Source: Lewinellaceae bacterium (lineage in GTDB: Bacteria; Bacteroidota; Bacteroidia; Chitinophagales; Saprospiraceae). Taken from it: a stretch of DNA of 64,000 nt. The notes beneath the pieces are model-generated. The model saw only the letters and a list, made by a program, of their open reading frames with translations, had not been told where the DNA came from and ran no database searches. Shown piece after piece: positions 16,926 through 25,697 of this stretch. Where the stretch lies: contig JACJYI010000002.1 of assembly GCA_020636225.1 (NCBI GenBank), forward strand, positions 744,001 through 808,000, written 5' to 3'. Positions within the stretch are counted from its first letter, which is position 1; each line of letters opens with the position of its first letter. The translations under genes and the position numbers were made by a program.

Positions 16926-18080
16926 ATGAAAGCTGCTTTCTTGTTCGCATGTTTGTTTCTTTCCGTTACTGGGACTGCACAATCTTCCCAGGTTGCCTAC
17001 CTGCGGGGTCTTGAAGCCGCTGACCAGTATCAGTTCGACCAGGCGATCCGGGCCTTCTACGATTGTTATCAGGCTGATCCCACCCATCTGGACTGTCTGG
17101 CCCGCCTGGCCCAGTGTCATCAGCAGATGGGCAACCTGAATGATGCCCGCATCTACTATCAAGCCTGGGCCAGGGCCGATTCCCTGGATGCCCGGGCCTG
17201 GATGGCTCTGGGGGACCTGTCCCTAAGCATGGGTGAACCTGAAGATGCCAAAGACCTGTACCAAACCGCAGTGTCCCTGGATACCACCAATGCCTATTTC
17301 CAGAAAAAACTGGGCAGCACCTGTCTGGACCTTGGGCAGTTCCCTGCCGCCATTGTGGCCCTCTCCGCTTCACTTGACCTGAACTCTCGTGACCTTGAGA
17401 CCATTTCCAAACTGGGTGAAGTCTACCTGCAGCTGGACAATTTGGAACGGACGGGAACGCTCATCAACCAGGGACTGGCGCTCAACCCGACCTACCGTCC
17501 CCTTCTCCGCCTGGGTGTCCGGCTGGCCAACCGACTGGAGGATCGCCTGCTGACCACCTCTTACGGCCAGCGATTGCTGGCAACCGGTGATTCTGCACTA
17601 TACTTTACGACATTGACCGGCTATGCCTGGTTCCAGCAGGACAGCCTGGACCAGGCCATTCCGCTACTGGAGTGGGTTTGCCTGCAGGATCGTGCATCCG
17701 AACTGGCCCATTTTTATTACGCCATGGCCCTGGAAGCCGCCGGACAGACCGATTCGGCCCTTGTCCAGATGAATCGGGCCATCGACAAAGGACAATCCGA
17801 TTACCTCCACCTCTTCCACGAACAATCCGGGAGATTATATGCCCGCCAAAAGAACTATAAAGATGCCGTTGCCGCCTATGAGGCTGCCGGCCGTATTGAA
17901 GATGAGGCGGAGTACACGTTTCAGATCGGTCGGGTCTATGATGAATGGTACAGGGATAAATCTCCGGCGATCCGGTACTATCAGAAATACCTTCGGTCCG
18001 GTCATCAACAATATGCCGAATACACCCGCCAACGCCTGGAAACCCTGAATTCCGAACGCCACCAAAAAGGAAACCAATGA
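16926..18080 (+). CDS. Secreted tetratricopeptide-repeat protein
   Basis: A 384-residue protein with signal peptide MKAAFLFACLFLSVTGTAQ and about eight TPR units, for example LRGLEAADQYQFDQAIRAFYDCYQADPTH, AWMALGDLSLSMGEPEDAKDLYQTAVSLD and DAVAAYEAAGRIEDEAEYTFQIGRVYDEW. TPRs mediate protein-protein contact, here in the periplasm. It is the first gene of a translationally coupled operon: its stop overlaps the BlaI start (ATGA, 18077-18080). It may therefore be part of a signalling or sensing complex with the M56/TonB protein. The start is fixed by the promoter directly upstream. Confidence 0.88.
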   Translation: MKAAFLFACLFLSVTGTAQSSQVAYLRGLEAADQYQFDQAIRAFYDCYQADPTHLDCLARLAQCHQQMGNLNDARIYYQAWARADSLDARAWMALGDLSLSMGEPEDAKDLYQTAVSLDTTNAYFQKKLGSTCLDLGQFPAAIVALSASLDLNSRDLETISKLGEVYLQLDNLERTGTLINQGLALNPTYRPLLRLGVRLANRLEDRLLTTSYGQRLLATGDSALYFTTLTGYAWFQQDSLDQAIPLLEWVCLQDRASELAHFYYAMALEAAGQTDSALVQMNRAIDKGQSDYLHLFHEQSGRLYARQKNYKDAVAAYEAAGRIEDEAEYTFQIGRVYDEWYRDKSPAIRYYQKYLRSGHQQYAEYTRQRLETLNSERHQKGNQ

Positions 18081-18439
18081 ACACACTCACCAAAGCAGAA
18101 GAGGAGATCATGCAGTTGATCTGGCATCGCGGACCTTGCCTGGTCAGCGACCTGCTGGACGACATGGGTGAACCCCGGCCACCACACAGCTCTGTCTCCA
18201 CCATTGTCCGTATTCTCGAAAAGAAGGGCTTTGTGGCACACAAAGCATACGGGCGGACCTATGAGTACTATCCCCTGATCAGCAAGGAGGACTATTCCAG
18301 AAGTCGCCTAGAGAAACTGACCGCCGACTATTTCTCCGGCTCCTACAAGGAGTTGGTCAGCTTCCTCGTGGAAGAAGAATCCCTTGACCCGAAAGAGCTG
18401 GAAACCTTTATAGAGGAATTGAAAACCAGGAACCCATGA
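18077..18439 (+). CDS. BlaI/MecI/CopY family transcriptional repressor
   Basis: A 120-residue winged-helix repressor: LTKAEEEIMQLIWHRGPCLVSDLLDDM, then the recognition region SSVSTIVRILEKKGFVAHKAYGRTYEYYPLIS, then a C-terminal dimerisation helix pair. In the family, cleavage by a partner M56 protease releases the DNA. The partner gene follows with a 4-nt overlap (ATGA at 18436-18439), and the TPR gene overlaps it upstream. A probable binding site is the palindrome at 16895-16914. No beta-lactamase gene is nearby, so the regulated stress is probably not beta-lactams. Confidence 0.95.
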   Translation: MNTLTKAEEEIMQLIWHRGPCLVSDLLDDMGEPRPPHSSVSTIVRILEKKGFVAHKAYGRTYEYYPLISKEDYSRSRLEKLTADYFSGSYKELVSFLVEEESLDPKELETFIEELKTRNP

Positions 18440-19773
18440 ATGAGATCCTTCGCTACCTCCTCCTGTCAACCCTGATCTGGGGTATTCTTGTCCTGGCCTA
18501 CCCGATGATCAGTCGTGCCGGCTCATTGGATCAACGTCGCTGGTACCTGATCGCATCGCTCCTGGCAGGAGCGTTGGTGCCTCTGGTCCATTGGGCTTCT
18601 CCAGACCTGCCGGCGATCGTGGTGACCATTCCGGAAGTCAGTGCCCTGGCAACGGGCCAGCCGGACCCGAACAGGATTGCCTGGTCATGGACCGACCTGG
18701 TGTTGTCCCTGTTTCTCGCAGGGGTATTGCTGAGATCAGGATCCTTTACCATAAGTATGATCCACCTGACCCGGCTTTGCCGACAAGGTACCAGGGTGAC
18801 CTATCTGAACACACCGGTCTATCTTCTTCCCTTTCCTGTCGTCCCCTTTCATGGCCTGGGGCAATTGTATTTCCCCAGCCATCTGATGGACGACCCGATG
18901 GCATTCCAAATGGCCTTTCGCCACGAACAGGCTCACCAGCAATTGGGACATGGGATCGATCTGGCCCTGGCCAACCTCCTTCGGATCCTCTTCTGGTACC
19001 AACCCCTGATCCCCCTGATCATCCGGGAACTGCGACTGGTCCATGAATTCCAGGCAGACAAAACGGTCATCCATCAGATAGAACGGGATACCTATGCCCG
19101 GTTCATCAGTTCATTTCGCTCCACCCAACTCCTCCACCCGACCATTCATTCATTAGATCAATCACCGCTCAAACAACGGATCATGCAGATGTACACATCA
19201 CCCACGACATGGAAACTGCCGCATATCACCATCCTGCTGGCATTGGTGTCCATCGTGTTAGGCTCCACCGCCTTCAAAGGATTCACCTGGACACAACATG
19301 CTGGACACGCGCCCCTCGCCATGCTCGATTCCATTCCTCCGTCGGATCAGCTGCCCGGTTCCGAAGATGAAAGCTTTTCGGTCGTGGAGGTCATGCCCCG
19401 GTTTCCCGGATGCGAGGACCAGGGCCTGACCGGAGTCGAACTCGATCGATGTGCCCAGCGCAAGATGCTGGAGTATGTCTATACCCACTTGAAATACCCC
19501 GAAGATGCCATCAAAAACGAGGTTGAAGGAACAAGCATCGCTTCCTTTGTGGTGGAAAAGAACGGGGCCATCAGCAACATCAAGATCGTCCGGGATATTG
19601 GAGGAGGTACTGGTGAAGAGACCGCCCGGGTGCTCCGACAAATGCAGGAGGACGGCATTCGCTGGATCCCTGGTGAGCAGGGTGGACAAACAGTCCGGGT
19701 AGAGTTCAAGTTGCCCATCAAGTTCAAGCTGACTGATCCTGACCCTGGAACGAGGAAGAAAAAAAAGCGGTAG
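18436..19773 (+). CDS. M56 (BlaR1-type) metallopeptidase with C-terminal TonB-like domain
   Basis: A 445-residue inner-membrane protein. Hydrophobic segments near residues 5-25, 36-53, 80-105 and 175-195 frame the M56 zinc site HEQAH (residues 163-167). Another hydrophobic segment (ITILLALVSIVLGSTAF) leads to a periplasmic part ending in a TonB C-terminal domain (YPEDAIKNEVEGTSIASFVVEKNGAI to VRVEFKLPIKF). M56-TonB fusions are frequent in Bacteroidota. By family analogy it cleaves the upstream BlaI repressor after sensing a signal. A strong terminator follows at 19791. Confidence 0.93.
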   Translation: MNEILRYLLLSTLIWGILVLAYPMISRAGSLDQRRWYLIASLLAGALVPLVHWASPDLPAIVVTIPEVSALATGQPDPNRIAWSWTDLVLSLFLAGVLLRSGSFTISMIHLTRLCRQGTRVTYLNTPVYLLPFPVVPFHGLGQLYFPSHLMDDPMAFQMAFRHEQAHQQLGHGIDLALANLLRILFWYQPLIPLIIRELRLVHEFQADKTVIHQIERDTYARFISSFRSTQLLHPTIHSLDQSPLKQRIMQMYTSPTTWKLPHITILLALVSIVLGSTAFKGFTWTQHAGHAPLAMLDSIPPSDQLPGSEDESFSVVEVMPRFPGCEDQGLTGVELDRCAQRKMLEYVYTHLKYPEDAIKNEVEGTSIASFVVEKNGAISNIKIVRDIGGGTGEETARVLRQMQEDGIRWIPGEQGGQTVRVEFKLPIKFKLTDPDPGTRKKKKR

Positions 19774-19790
19774 ATCTGATCGATCATCCG

Positions 19791-19819
19791 AAAAAGGCCG
19801 GGTTTCTCCCGGCCTTTTT
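19791..19819 (+). terminator. Intrinsic terminator of the TPR-BlaI-M56 operon
   Basis: A 12-bp perfect stem (AAAAAGGCCGGG with CCCGGCCTTTTT) with a 5-nt loop, located 17 nt after the M56 stop. Confidence 0.88.
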
Positions 19820-19828
19820 CAGGTAAAC

Positions 19829-19874
19829 AGGTCGCCCTGCGCCCCGATCTGCTCATGCTCCAGGAGCCATTTCT
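19829..19874 (-). pseudogene. Remnant of the 3' end of an ogt-like gene
   Basis: Read on the minus strand, about 18 codons give KWLLEHEQIGAQGDLFT and a stop, nearly the C-terminus of the intact ogt gene at 22577 (KWLLEHEQIGAQGSLF). A 32-bp block (19838-19869) is identical to 22593-22624. No other ogt sequence adjoins it. It is either the scar of a second ogt copy or the left repeat of an inserted segment ending at the intact ogt. Confidence 0.75.
19838..19869. repeat. Left copy of a 32-bp direct repeat (ogt 3' end)
   Basis: Identical to 22593-22624, same orientation, 2755 bp away. The two copies bracket an AT-richer segment with two genes. Similarity fades on both sides of the identical core. 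Confidence 0.85.
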
Positions 19875-19998
19875 AATGTATTGAAAATACGCCCTTTATG
19901 ATTGAATTGTTAAATTCTGGCAAATGATTATTTGCCTATTGTAAGACAATTCAAAACAGGATATCTTCGTCTCACTCCTCACTTTAATTTCATTTCTT

Positions 19999-21092
19999 AT
20001 GAAACACTTATCTGTTTTATTCACTACATGTGTGTGTGTGTGTGTGTGTGTGTGATGAGTTGCAAGAAGGAAACGCTCGTTGACGCTTCACCAACAGCAC
20101 ACCAGTTCCGAACCCTCACTCAATCGGACTACTCGGAATTTGCTCAACGAGCCAGAAACTCGGACATGGGAGGGCCTTCTCTCCGCACCGAAACGACGTA
20201 CACCTTATCCGAAGCGCTGGAACTGTTGAATCACAGCCTCAACCTGACCTACTGCCGCCCCGATGAAAACCACTATCGGTACATCTCCATTGTTGACAGT
20301 GTGTTCATTCCGGTTGACGGAAGCTCTCTCGTCGGTGAAGAGGATCTGGCCGATCTGTTCAACAGCATCGCCCTGATGGCCGGAGATTTCTACTTCGCTC
20401 AAAGTGACACGTTCAAACAACCATTCAACTTTGAGATTAGGGCATACGACAACCTCCAGACAGAAGGACTTCCAGTCGAGGTCAGTTTCACGATAGGCGC
20501 TGGCCAATGTGGGAGCCTGAATGCCTACCCCTATCAAACGACCGATCAATGGGAGATCTATCCCGAAGGTGGCAATTGCTGCACCAGTCAAACCAGCTCG
20601 GATGCCCTGGACCACTGGCGTTGCGACTTGAACGCCAACCTGAACTATCGCAACAAACTCAACCCGTACTATTACTTCACGGATCGCTACTCCATTTGCT
20701 TTGATCCTCATACCAGCGGTTGTGAGGCATCAGAACTGGGGATGTTTGTAGCGCCAGATGAATATTACTACGATTCTCAGATGCTTTATCCTAACGATCC
20801 AACAGAAGAAGACAATTACTACGATTATCTTCTATTCTACAACACAACGAACTATGCCAACTATCACACCTGCCTTTCTCAGGACGAGATGAATTTCTAC
20901 TATCAGAAACAAGCTGCCCTGAGTAATTATTACAAGCCATCCGGAAAGGAGCAGGGGAAGCACAATATTGGGTTCAATTTGTGGGCTTCAGGCTCGAACT
21001 CAACAGTTTTCTCCCTGTTAAGAGTGGATTATTATTCGATCAATGAAGTAGAAAACGAATCTGACGCTGAGACCCTGCCTTGTTGTCAGTAA
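19999..21092 (+). CDS. Putative phase-variable lipoprotein of unknown function, with (TG)13 tract in the signal-peptide region
   Basis: The body (MSCKKETLVDASPTAHQ onward, from 20055) runs open to 21092, about 345 residues, rich in Tyr, Asn and Cys, with no domain recognised. The ATG at 19999 begins a good lipoprotein signal (MKHLSVLFTTCVCVCVCV) but in the present sequence it hits TGA inside or at the end of the TG tract. With 12 TG units instead of 13 the frame would join to give a signal ending in VMSC, a plausible lipobox. As written the body can be read only from ATGs at 20055, 20028 or further upstream (open to 19932), without the MKHLS signal. Coordinates given run from the proposed ON-state start. 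Confidence 0.6.
20029..20054. repeat. (TG)13 dinucleotide microsatellite
   Basis: Twenty-six bases of pure TG directly before ATGAGTTGC. The tract lies between a signal-peptide start (19999) and the lipoprotein body in a different frame. Loss of one unit, or gain of two, would fuse the two frames. Confidence 0.97.
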
Positions 21093-21105
21093 CTGCATTG
21101 TCATA

Positions 21106-21131
21106 GCCTGCCGAGAATCATCTCGGCAGGC
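21106..21131. repeat. Intergenic 11-bp stem hairpin
   Basis: A perfect stem GCCTGCCGAGA / TCTCGGCAGGC with an ATCA loop lies between the unknown lipoprotein and the T9SS gene. There is no T tract, so it is not a clear intrinsic terminator. It may stabilise the upstream mRNA or be a small repeat element. Confidence 0.6.
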
Positions 21132-21144
21132 AAACTCCTTCGAG

Positions 21145-22560
21145 ATGAAAGTATATTTCGTTATTGCAATAGTTTTGGGAATTACACCCCTAGTAGTTGG
21201 TCAAACCGGATTCATCAAACTGTATCCAGATTATCCAGGATATATCATTTGGGATGTTCAAACCAGAAATGACACCGTATTTGCCTTGTTCTCGGATTTC
21301 TTTGAAGATGATTCCAATCCATTCCCTAATGCTCTGAATTTCATCGATGTTTACGGTGATATCCACCATTCCATAACGCTGACTCCAATCGAGACCGGAA
21401 ATCCATCAGATTTATTCATCAATGACTCTAAATTCTATTGCTTGGGTTTCAAACTAAACTCATCAGACCTCTTTGTAATCGAAGGTGATATTCATAATCC
21501 TTCTTTTTCTGTAAGCTCATATTCCGGATTGCCAGATAATAACTTTATCCTGAGCCATGCATGGATGGTTTCTGAGGAGAACATTACCATCATTGCAAAT
21601 ATCCTGGGATCGCTCGGACCAATGCAAGTCATTAATTATTCAAAGGAAAACTTGTCCTCTAGTCCATCCCTCAAACCCATGGATAGCTATAGCGGTGTCG
21701 CACAAAACCTGATTCCTGCTAGGGACAGCTCTGGAAACAATTTGTTTATGGCAACAGGTCTAGTTCTTCTTGACTCCAACTTCCAATTCATCGAGCAAAT
21801 TGGAAAGAATCTCATGGTATCCAAAGACGGCAACGTCATCCAGGCTATAGATACGGGTTATGTCGCTTTCAGCAAAATCTATGACACATCCTATGAATCG
21901 AATCTTGGCCTTGGCCTTTGCAAGATCAGCCCGGATTACTCTGTTTCCAAAGTGACGTCCTTTGGCATCCCGTTGGATGACTATGCCATTCCGGCGATCA
22001 ACACCTGCCTGGACAAGGACACTTCATCCTACTTCTTTGCCTGCCATAAGGATGTGGAACTGACCCTCTATACTGACACCGTCAAGCACTTATATTATTT
22101 GGGTAAATACGACAAGGACCTCAACCAGGTATGGTTGAAGATCCTTGGAGGGGACCGGAAGTATCTAATCGCCGGCATCAAGGCGGATGGTCATGGCGGT
22201 TGCTATCTCCACGGCATGACCCGGGAATGGCAGTACGACTATGTTTCTATTCCCTTTCTGATGCGATTTGATCCTGACGGGTTGATCTCATCCGCTCATG
22301 ATCCCGGCATGGACAATTTTGAGTTTACCCTGCTTGGCAATCCGGGACGGGATCTGTTTCGGTTCCAGTTTCTGGCGGATCGACCGGGGTACACCCTTCA
22401 CATTGTCGATATCCAGGGACGAACCATGATCTCCTCTCCCATCCAGGATGGCTTAAAGGAGATCCCGACTTCCTGGTGGCCTAGTGGGCCTTATACCTTC
22501 CATCTCCTGGGTGTCGATGGATCCCTGATCACCTCTGGAAAGTGGTTGAAAGTGGAATAG
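21145..22560 (+). CDS. Secreted protein with T9SS type A sorting domain, otherwise unknown
   Basis: A 471-residue protein with signal peptide MKVYFVIAIVLGITPLVVGQ. The middle has no domain I can name; stretches such as TGYVAFSKIYDTSYESN and IKADGHGGCYLHGM suggest a beta-propeller-like repeat. The last 80 residues (FTLLGNPGRDLFRFQFLADRPGYTLHIVDIQGR to GKWLKVE) are a type A T9SS sorting domain. It lies inside the AT-richer segment bracketed by ogt 3'-end repeats, and its first two thirds are visibly less GC-rich than its end. Convergent with ogt, 16 nt between stops. Confidence 0.78.
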   Translation: MKVYFVIAIVLGITPLVVGQTGFIKLYPDYPGYIIWDVQTRNDTVFALFSDFFEDDSNPFPNALNFIDVYGDIHHSITLTPIETGNPSDLFINDSKFYCLGFKLNSSDLFVIEGDIHNPSFSVSSYSGLPDNNFILSHAWMVSEENITIIANILGSLGPMQVINYSKENLSSSPSLKPMDSYSGVAQNLIPARDSSGNNLFMATGLVLLDSNFQFIEQIGKNLMVSKDGNVIQAIDTGYVAFSKIYDTSYESNLGLGLCKISPDYSVSKVTSFGIPLDDYAIPAINTCLDKDTSSYFFACHKDVELTLYTDTVKHLYYLGKYDKDLNQVWLKILGGDRKYLIAGIKADGHGGCYLHGMTREWQYDYVSIPFLMRFDPDGLISSAHDPGMDNFEFTLLGNPGRDLFRFQFLADRPGYTLHIVDIQGRTMISSPIQDGLKEIPTSWWPSGPYTFHLLGVDGSLITSGKWLKVE

Positions 22561-22576
22561 GGTCGGTTCGAAGGAA

Positions 22577-23062
22577 TCAAAACAGACTCCCTTGCGCCCC
22601 GATCTGCTCATGCTCCAGGAGCCACTTCTTACGCCAGAGACCCCCGGCATAGCCAGTGAGCTTGCCATTCGCCCCGATCACCCGATGACAGGGAAGGAGA
22701 ATGGCCAGCGGGTTTTGCCCATTGGCCATACCCACGGCCCGGACGGCATCCTCATTGCCAAGTTGACGAGCCAGATGACCATAGGAAAGGGTATGTCCGA
22801 ACGGGATCCCGGCCAGGGCCTTCCAGACCGATTGTTGAAACGGTGTTCCTTCGGCAACCCAGGGGATCGTGAACGCCTTGCGCTTCCCCTGGAAATATTC
22901 ATTCAACTCCTCCCGGCATTGCAGCAGCGTTGCGGGTGGATCAGGCGAATCCAAGCCCTCTTCCTCCTCGAATGCAATGGCATGGACGGCGGCTTCATCG
23001 CCGGCGATGCGCAGCCAGCCCAAGGGGCATTTGGTGTAGAGGGTCTGGATGGGCGTGCTCAT
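22577..23062 (-). CDS. ogt: Methylated-DNA--protein-cysteine methyltransferase (Ogt/MGMT)
   Basis: A 161-residue suicidal repair protein that transfers methyl groups from O6-methylguanine to its own cysteine. The active site PCHRV is present (ILLPCHRVIGANGKLTGYAGGLWRKKWLLEHE), preceded by the helix-turn-helix segment GTPFQQSVWKALAGIPFGHTLSYGHLA. Start at 23062 (MSTPIQTLYTKCPLG) chosen by family length; the frame continues upstream to 23185 with unlikely residues. The last codons are duplicated at 19829-19874. It begins 7 nt after the stop of the upstream T9SS gene, so the two may be co-transcribed. Confidence 0.95.
   Translation of the reverse strand: MSTPIQTLYTKCPLGWLRIAGDEAAVHAIAFEEEEGLDSPDPPATLLQCREELNEYFQGKRKAFTIPWVAEGTPFQQSVWKALAGIPFGHTLSYGHLARQLGNEDAVRAVGMANGQNPLAILLPCHRVIGANGKLTGYAGGLWRKKWLLEHEQIGAQGSLF
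22593..22624. repeat. Right copy of the 32-bp ogt 3'-end direct repeat
   Basis: Part of the intact ogt coding sequence; identical to 19838-19869. Confidence 0.85.
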
Positions 23063-23069
23063 ATTGGGT

Positions 23070-24596
23070 TCAAAAACTGATATAAATAAGACCCGAATAA
23101 TGGGGGCCGGATGGTATAGAGACCTCCAATACATATAACCCTTGAGGCGTGGTAGCTGGCAATGTAAATGGCAGGCCAACTTCATGTCGATCCTGATGGA
23201 TCACTCGCCCGAGAAGGTTTACAACGGCAATATTCATCTGTCCAAGAGGCAGGCCGAGATCGGCGAAACAGGTGATCGGGCTGCCAGGCAAATAAGGATT
23301 CATATAGATACAATCCTGCAAGCTGGATGAGTCAATAGGAGGCGGTGCCACATAAGTAGAATCCTGATAATAGTAATGCAATTTCATGTCCACGTTTTGC
23401 CAACTGTACTCCTGATGAAGGGAATCCACTTCAATGATGAGTGATGGCCCCTGAATGGAATGACAAGATTCATAACCACCCAATTGCCAGTCACCATCCG
23501 GTTCATTCCAAACCCACACAGAGTCCAACCTGCCTGGATAAGGCATACATTGATTTCGCCCATAGCGATACAGGTGGTATGGCTTCCAACCCATTGTATC
23601 CCAAGTGAAATATATGCTTTGAGTCACTTGACCCTCTGCGTCATACTCCCAAGCAACTGAATCTTCAGGCACAAGGAGCCCCAACCATGGGCCTTCATAG
23701 GCCACCTTGGACAAATCCTGACCAAATTCATTTTTCCTGATCGCACTTGTCTGAAACAGATACCAATCCCCAATTGAATTATCCCATTGGGCTGATTGCT
23801 GGATCAGCATTGTACCACTATTCAACCAATCCCACTGGACTAACCTGTTATTCGTCCATGTATTCAGGGTTGAATTCCAATACTGCAATGTCGAATGATG
23901 AAGAATCGTATCCAGGATATAGCCATAAACCCATCGTGTACTCGGGTCCCATACGCCATCCTGGTCGTAATCCGTTTCAAATAAATACTCAGCTGTTCGT
24001 CCCCATTTGTTGTAAACCGGTCTGTCCCTTCTTGTTGGAATCAGCATGTCCGAGAAGATATCTTTTTCGAATTGCAGTCGGAAACGAAAGCTGCCATCCT
24101 GATTGTACTCTTCTTCCCTCCTGTCAAATGGCATCCAAGCCTGAATGCCTGGCTCCCAATCCAGCGCCAGGTACTGTATATTCGGCGAATCAACTTGGGT
24201 ATAGATCTCGCGAGTTGCAAGCCCCCAGTCATCCTTCCAATACTTTCGAAAGGACCTTGTCATGATCACCAAAGTATCATTTCCAGGATAGAGCAGTTCT
24301 TCCAGAGTATATGGGATGGAATGTTCAGCAGTAAAGGTCTCGTTCCGTATGATTCTGCCTGTCTGATCATACTTGAATGCCTTTCTTGATATGAGTTGCC
24401 CTGTCTGATTATCCCACACTTTGATCGAATCCAGAGGGCCAATCCCCTCATTCCGCAATGTTGCCGACAGGGGTTGTACTTCTCTTCTCTGCTGCCCCGG
24501 TACGATAGTTTGCGGCAGGCTCGAAAAAAGCACTTCCTGCCCTATACAGGCAGACATGGCCATACCCAGGAGTAGAGTCAGGAAGCGAGATTTCAT
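23070..24596 (-). CDS. Secreted protein with T9SS type A-like C-terminus
   Basis: The ATG at 24596 gives MKSRFLTLLLGMAMSACIGQ as signal; an upstream in-frame ATG at 24623 adds 9 residues. About 508 residues. The centre consists of loosely repeated Tyr/Asp/Trp-rich strands (FKYDQTGRIIRNETF, WEYDAEGQVTQSIYFTWDTMGWKPYHLYRYG), reminiscent of YD/RHS-like or MORN-like antiparallel strands, but no family is certain. The end (LGQMNIAVVNLLGRVIHQDRHEVGLPFTLPATTPQGLYVLEV) fits a T9SS sorting domain. Directly upstream of ogt. Confidence 0.72.
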   Translation of the reverse strand: MKSRFLTLLLGMAMSACIGQEVLFSSLPQTIVPGQQRREVQPLSATLRNEGIGPLDSIKVWDNQTGQLISRKAFKYDQTGRIIRNETFTAEHSIPYTLEELLYPGNDTLVIMTRSFRKYWKDDWGLATREIYTQVDSPNIQYLALDWEPGIQAWMPFDRREEEYNQDGSFRFRLQFEKDIFSDMLIPTRRDRPVYNKWGRTAEYLFETDYDQDGVWDPSTRWVYGYILDTILHHSTLQYWNSTLNTWTNNRLVQWDWLNSGTMLIQQSAQWDNSIGDWYLFQTSAIRKNEFGQDLSKVAYEGPWLGLLVPEDSVAWEYDAEGQVTQSIYFTWDTMGWKPYHLYRYGRNQCMPYPGRLDSVWVWNEPDGDWQLGGYESCHSIQGPSLIIEVDSLHQEYSWQNVDMKLHYYYQDSTYVAPPPIDSSSLQDCIYMNPYLPGSPITCFADLGLPLGQMNIAVVNLLGRVIHQDRHEVGLPFTLPATTPQGLYVLEVSIPSGPHYSGLIYISF

Positions 24597-24687
24597 GGAT
24601 GTCATTCCGGTAGCATGATTCATGCTTCAATTTCACCATTTTCCTGATCGTGTATCAGGTCAATTTTGCTCATCCTTGTCATTTCCC

Positions 24688-25152
24688 TCAATATCGCTCA
24701 TCCTTGACCATGGGCAGCTTCTCCATCTCGTCCACCTCGAGCATGGGAAAACCGAAATCCAGCACGATCTTTCCCGTCATCCGGTAAATGCCCTTGCCGC
24801 GAAAGGGGTACCTGGCCAGAGACGGCGGGAAGTGGGTCGAATCGAAGAACAATCCCTCCCGGTCCAGCCAGGTGCCGAAGTTCATGTGCTCCTTCCGCAC
24901 CGTGGTCACATGCTTGCGGGCCACATAATAGCCCAGCATCTGCACAGTGCTGCCTGCCCGACCGATCATCTCCCGGGCCAGGGTCAGCCCCAGGGGTGTG
25001 GCCTGCAACAGGTCGAAGGGCGAACAGAGCGGGAAGCCCAACAACTCGATCTCGTCAAAGGCCTGGTCATAAGGCCCCTCCTGCAAGGCAGGGATCACAT
25101 ACTCCGCCGGCTCGTCCTCAAACAAGGTCAATGTGCCAAATCCTTCACGCAT
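24688..25152 (-). CDS. C-terminal part of a split DNA polymerase III alpha (error-prone DnaE type): OB-fold module
   Basis: A 154-residue protein starting MREGFGTLTLFEDEP. ELLGFPLCSPFDLLQ, VQMLGYYVARKHVTT, MNFGTWLDREGLFFDSTHFPPSL and RYPFRGKGIYRMTGKIV are typical of the C-terminal region, including the OB fold, of Bacteroidota DnaE proteins. The rest of such a polymerase (PHP, palm, fingers, HhH) is encoded at 27270-29738 and stops exactly before this region; the sum, 976 residues, equals a normal one-chain enzyme. It has its own promoter and palindrome at 25195-25217. The TTG further upstream (25197) lies inside the -7 box, so the ATG at 25152 is preferred. Probably assembles with the large part to bind ssDNA or the clamp. 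Confidence 0.85.
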   Translation of the reverse strand: MREGFGTLTLFEDEPAEYVIPALQEGPYDQAFDEIELLGFPLCSPFDLLQATPLGLTLAREMIGRAGSTVQMLGYYVARKHVTTVRKEHMNFGTWLDREGLFFDSTHFPPSLARYPFRGKGIYRMTGKIVLDFGFPMLEVDEMEKLPMVKDERY

Positions 25153-25194
25153 GGGGTCACGATGTTCGTACCGCTCTTTCCCTGTGCGATGAGG

Positions 25195-25217
25195 CAAATA
25201 TAAAACAATTTGTTTTA
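25195..25217 (-). promoter_or_regulatory. Promoter/operator 2: TATATTTG -7 box overlapped by palindrome TAAAACA-ATT-TGTTTTA
   Basis: On the minus strand the -7 box TATATTTG spans 25202-25195, and the perfect 7+3+7 palindrome spans 25201-25217, overlapping by two bases as at 13871-13893. It drives the DnaE C-terminal module, with a predicted leader of roughly 35-40 nt. Its presence shows this fragment is an independently expressed gene and not merely debris. Confidence 0.8.
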
Positions 25218-25697
25218 TTTCCCTTGCTGGCTCCGGGATATTTCTACAAAGTCTACATTGGGAATAAAATGCAGGAGTCCAATCCTGAGGTTCTTATATG
25301 ATGTCTTCACATCAGAATTTCATGCTTGGCCCGCCTCAATCGCCGGCGGAGCTAGGCACTTTTGTAGCGCCAAAAGTGCCCAAAAGCGATTGTCGCCGAA
25401 AGGCTCGCTCCCTTTAGATAAAACCTTCTCTTAATCGCTATTTTGATTGGAAGCAGAGAACTCCGAAGACCTGCGCTGGTTTTCTGTGGTCATCAGAAAC
25501 AAACCAGAAGTTGTGTCAATTTCCAGAAACTGTTAAATTTTCTTCTTCGCTCATCCACAGAAAAATGCGCTCCTTCGGAACGGTCCTCTCCGTATTGTGG
25601 CGAGCTGTTCGGCGACGGCATTCATAATAAATGAATACCAAATGCATTGCAAAAGGTATTTCAAATACTCACAAGATATTTTCTAAACAATAGAAAC
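25218..25697. other. 480-bp stretch without a convincing gene
   Basis: Between the DnaE C-terminal promoter and the helicase stop. Short open frames exist (for example 25210-25434 and 25443-25634, plus) but have no signal, domain or ribosome-binding site I recognise. The part 25320-25440 (around GGCACTTTTGTAGCGCCAAA) looks like a fragment of a dispersed repeat or decayed gene rather than coding DNA. AT content rises towards 25690. Confidence 0.5.

Noticed and set aside
21106..21131. Strong hairpin considered as an intrinsic terminator
   Set aside because: It lacks a T tract on either strand, so it is listed only as a hairpin.
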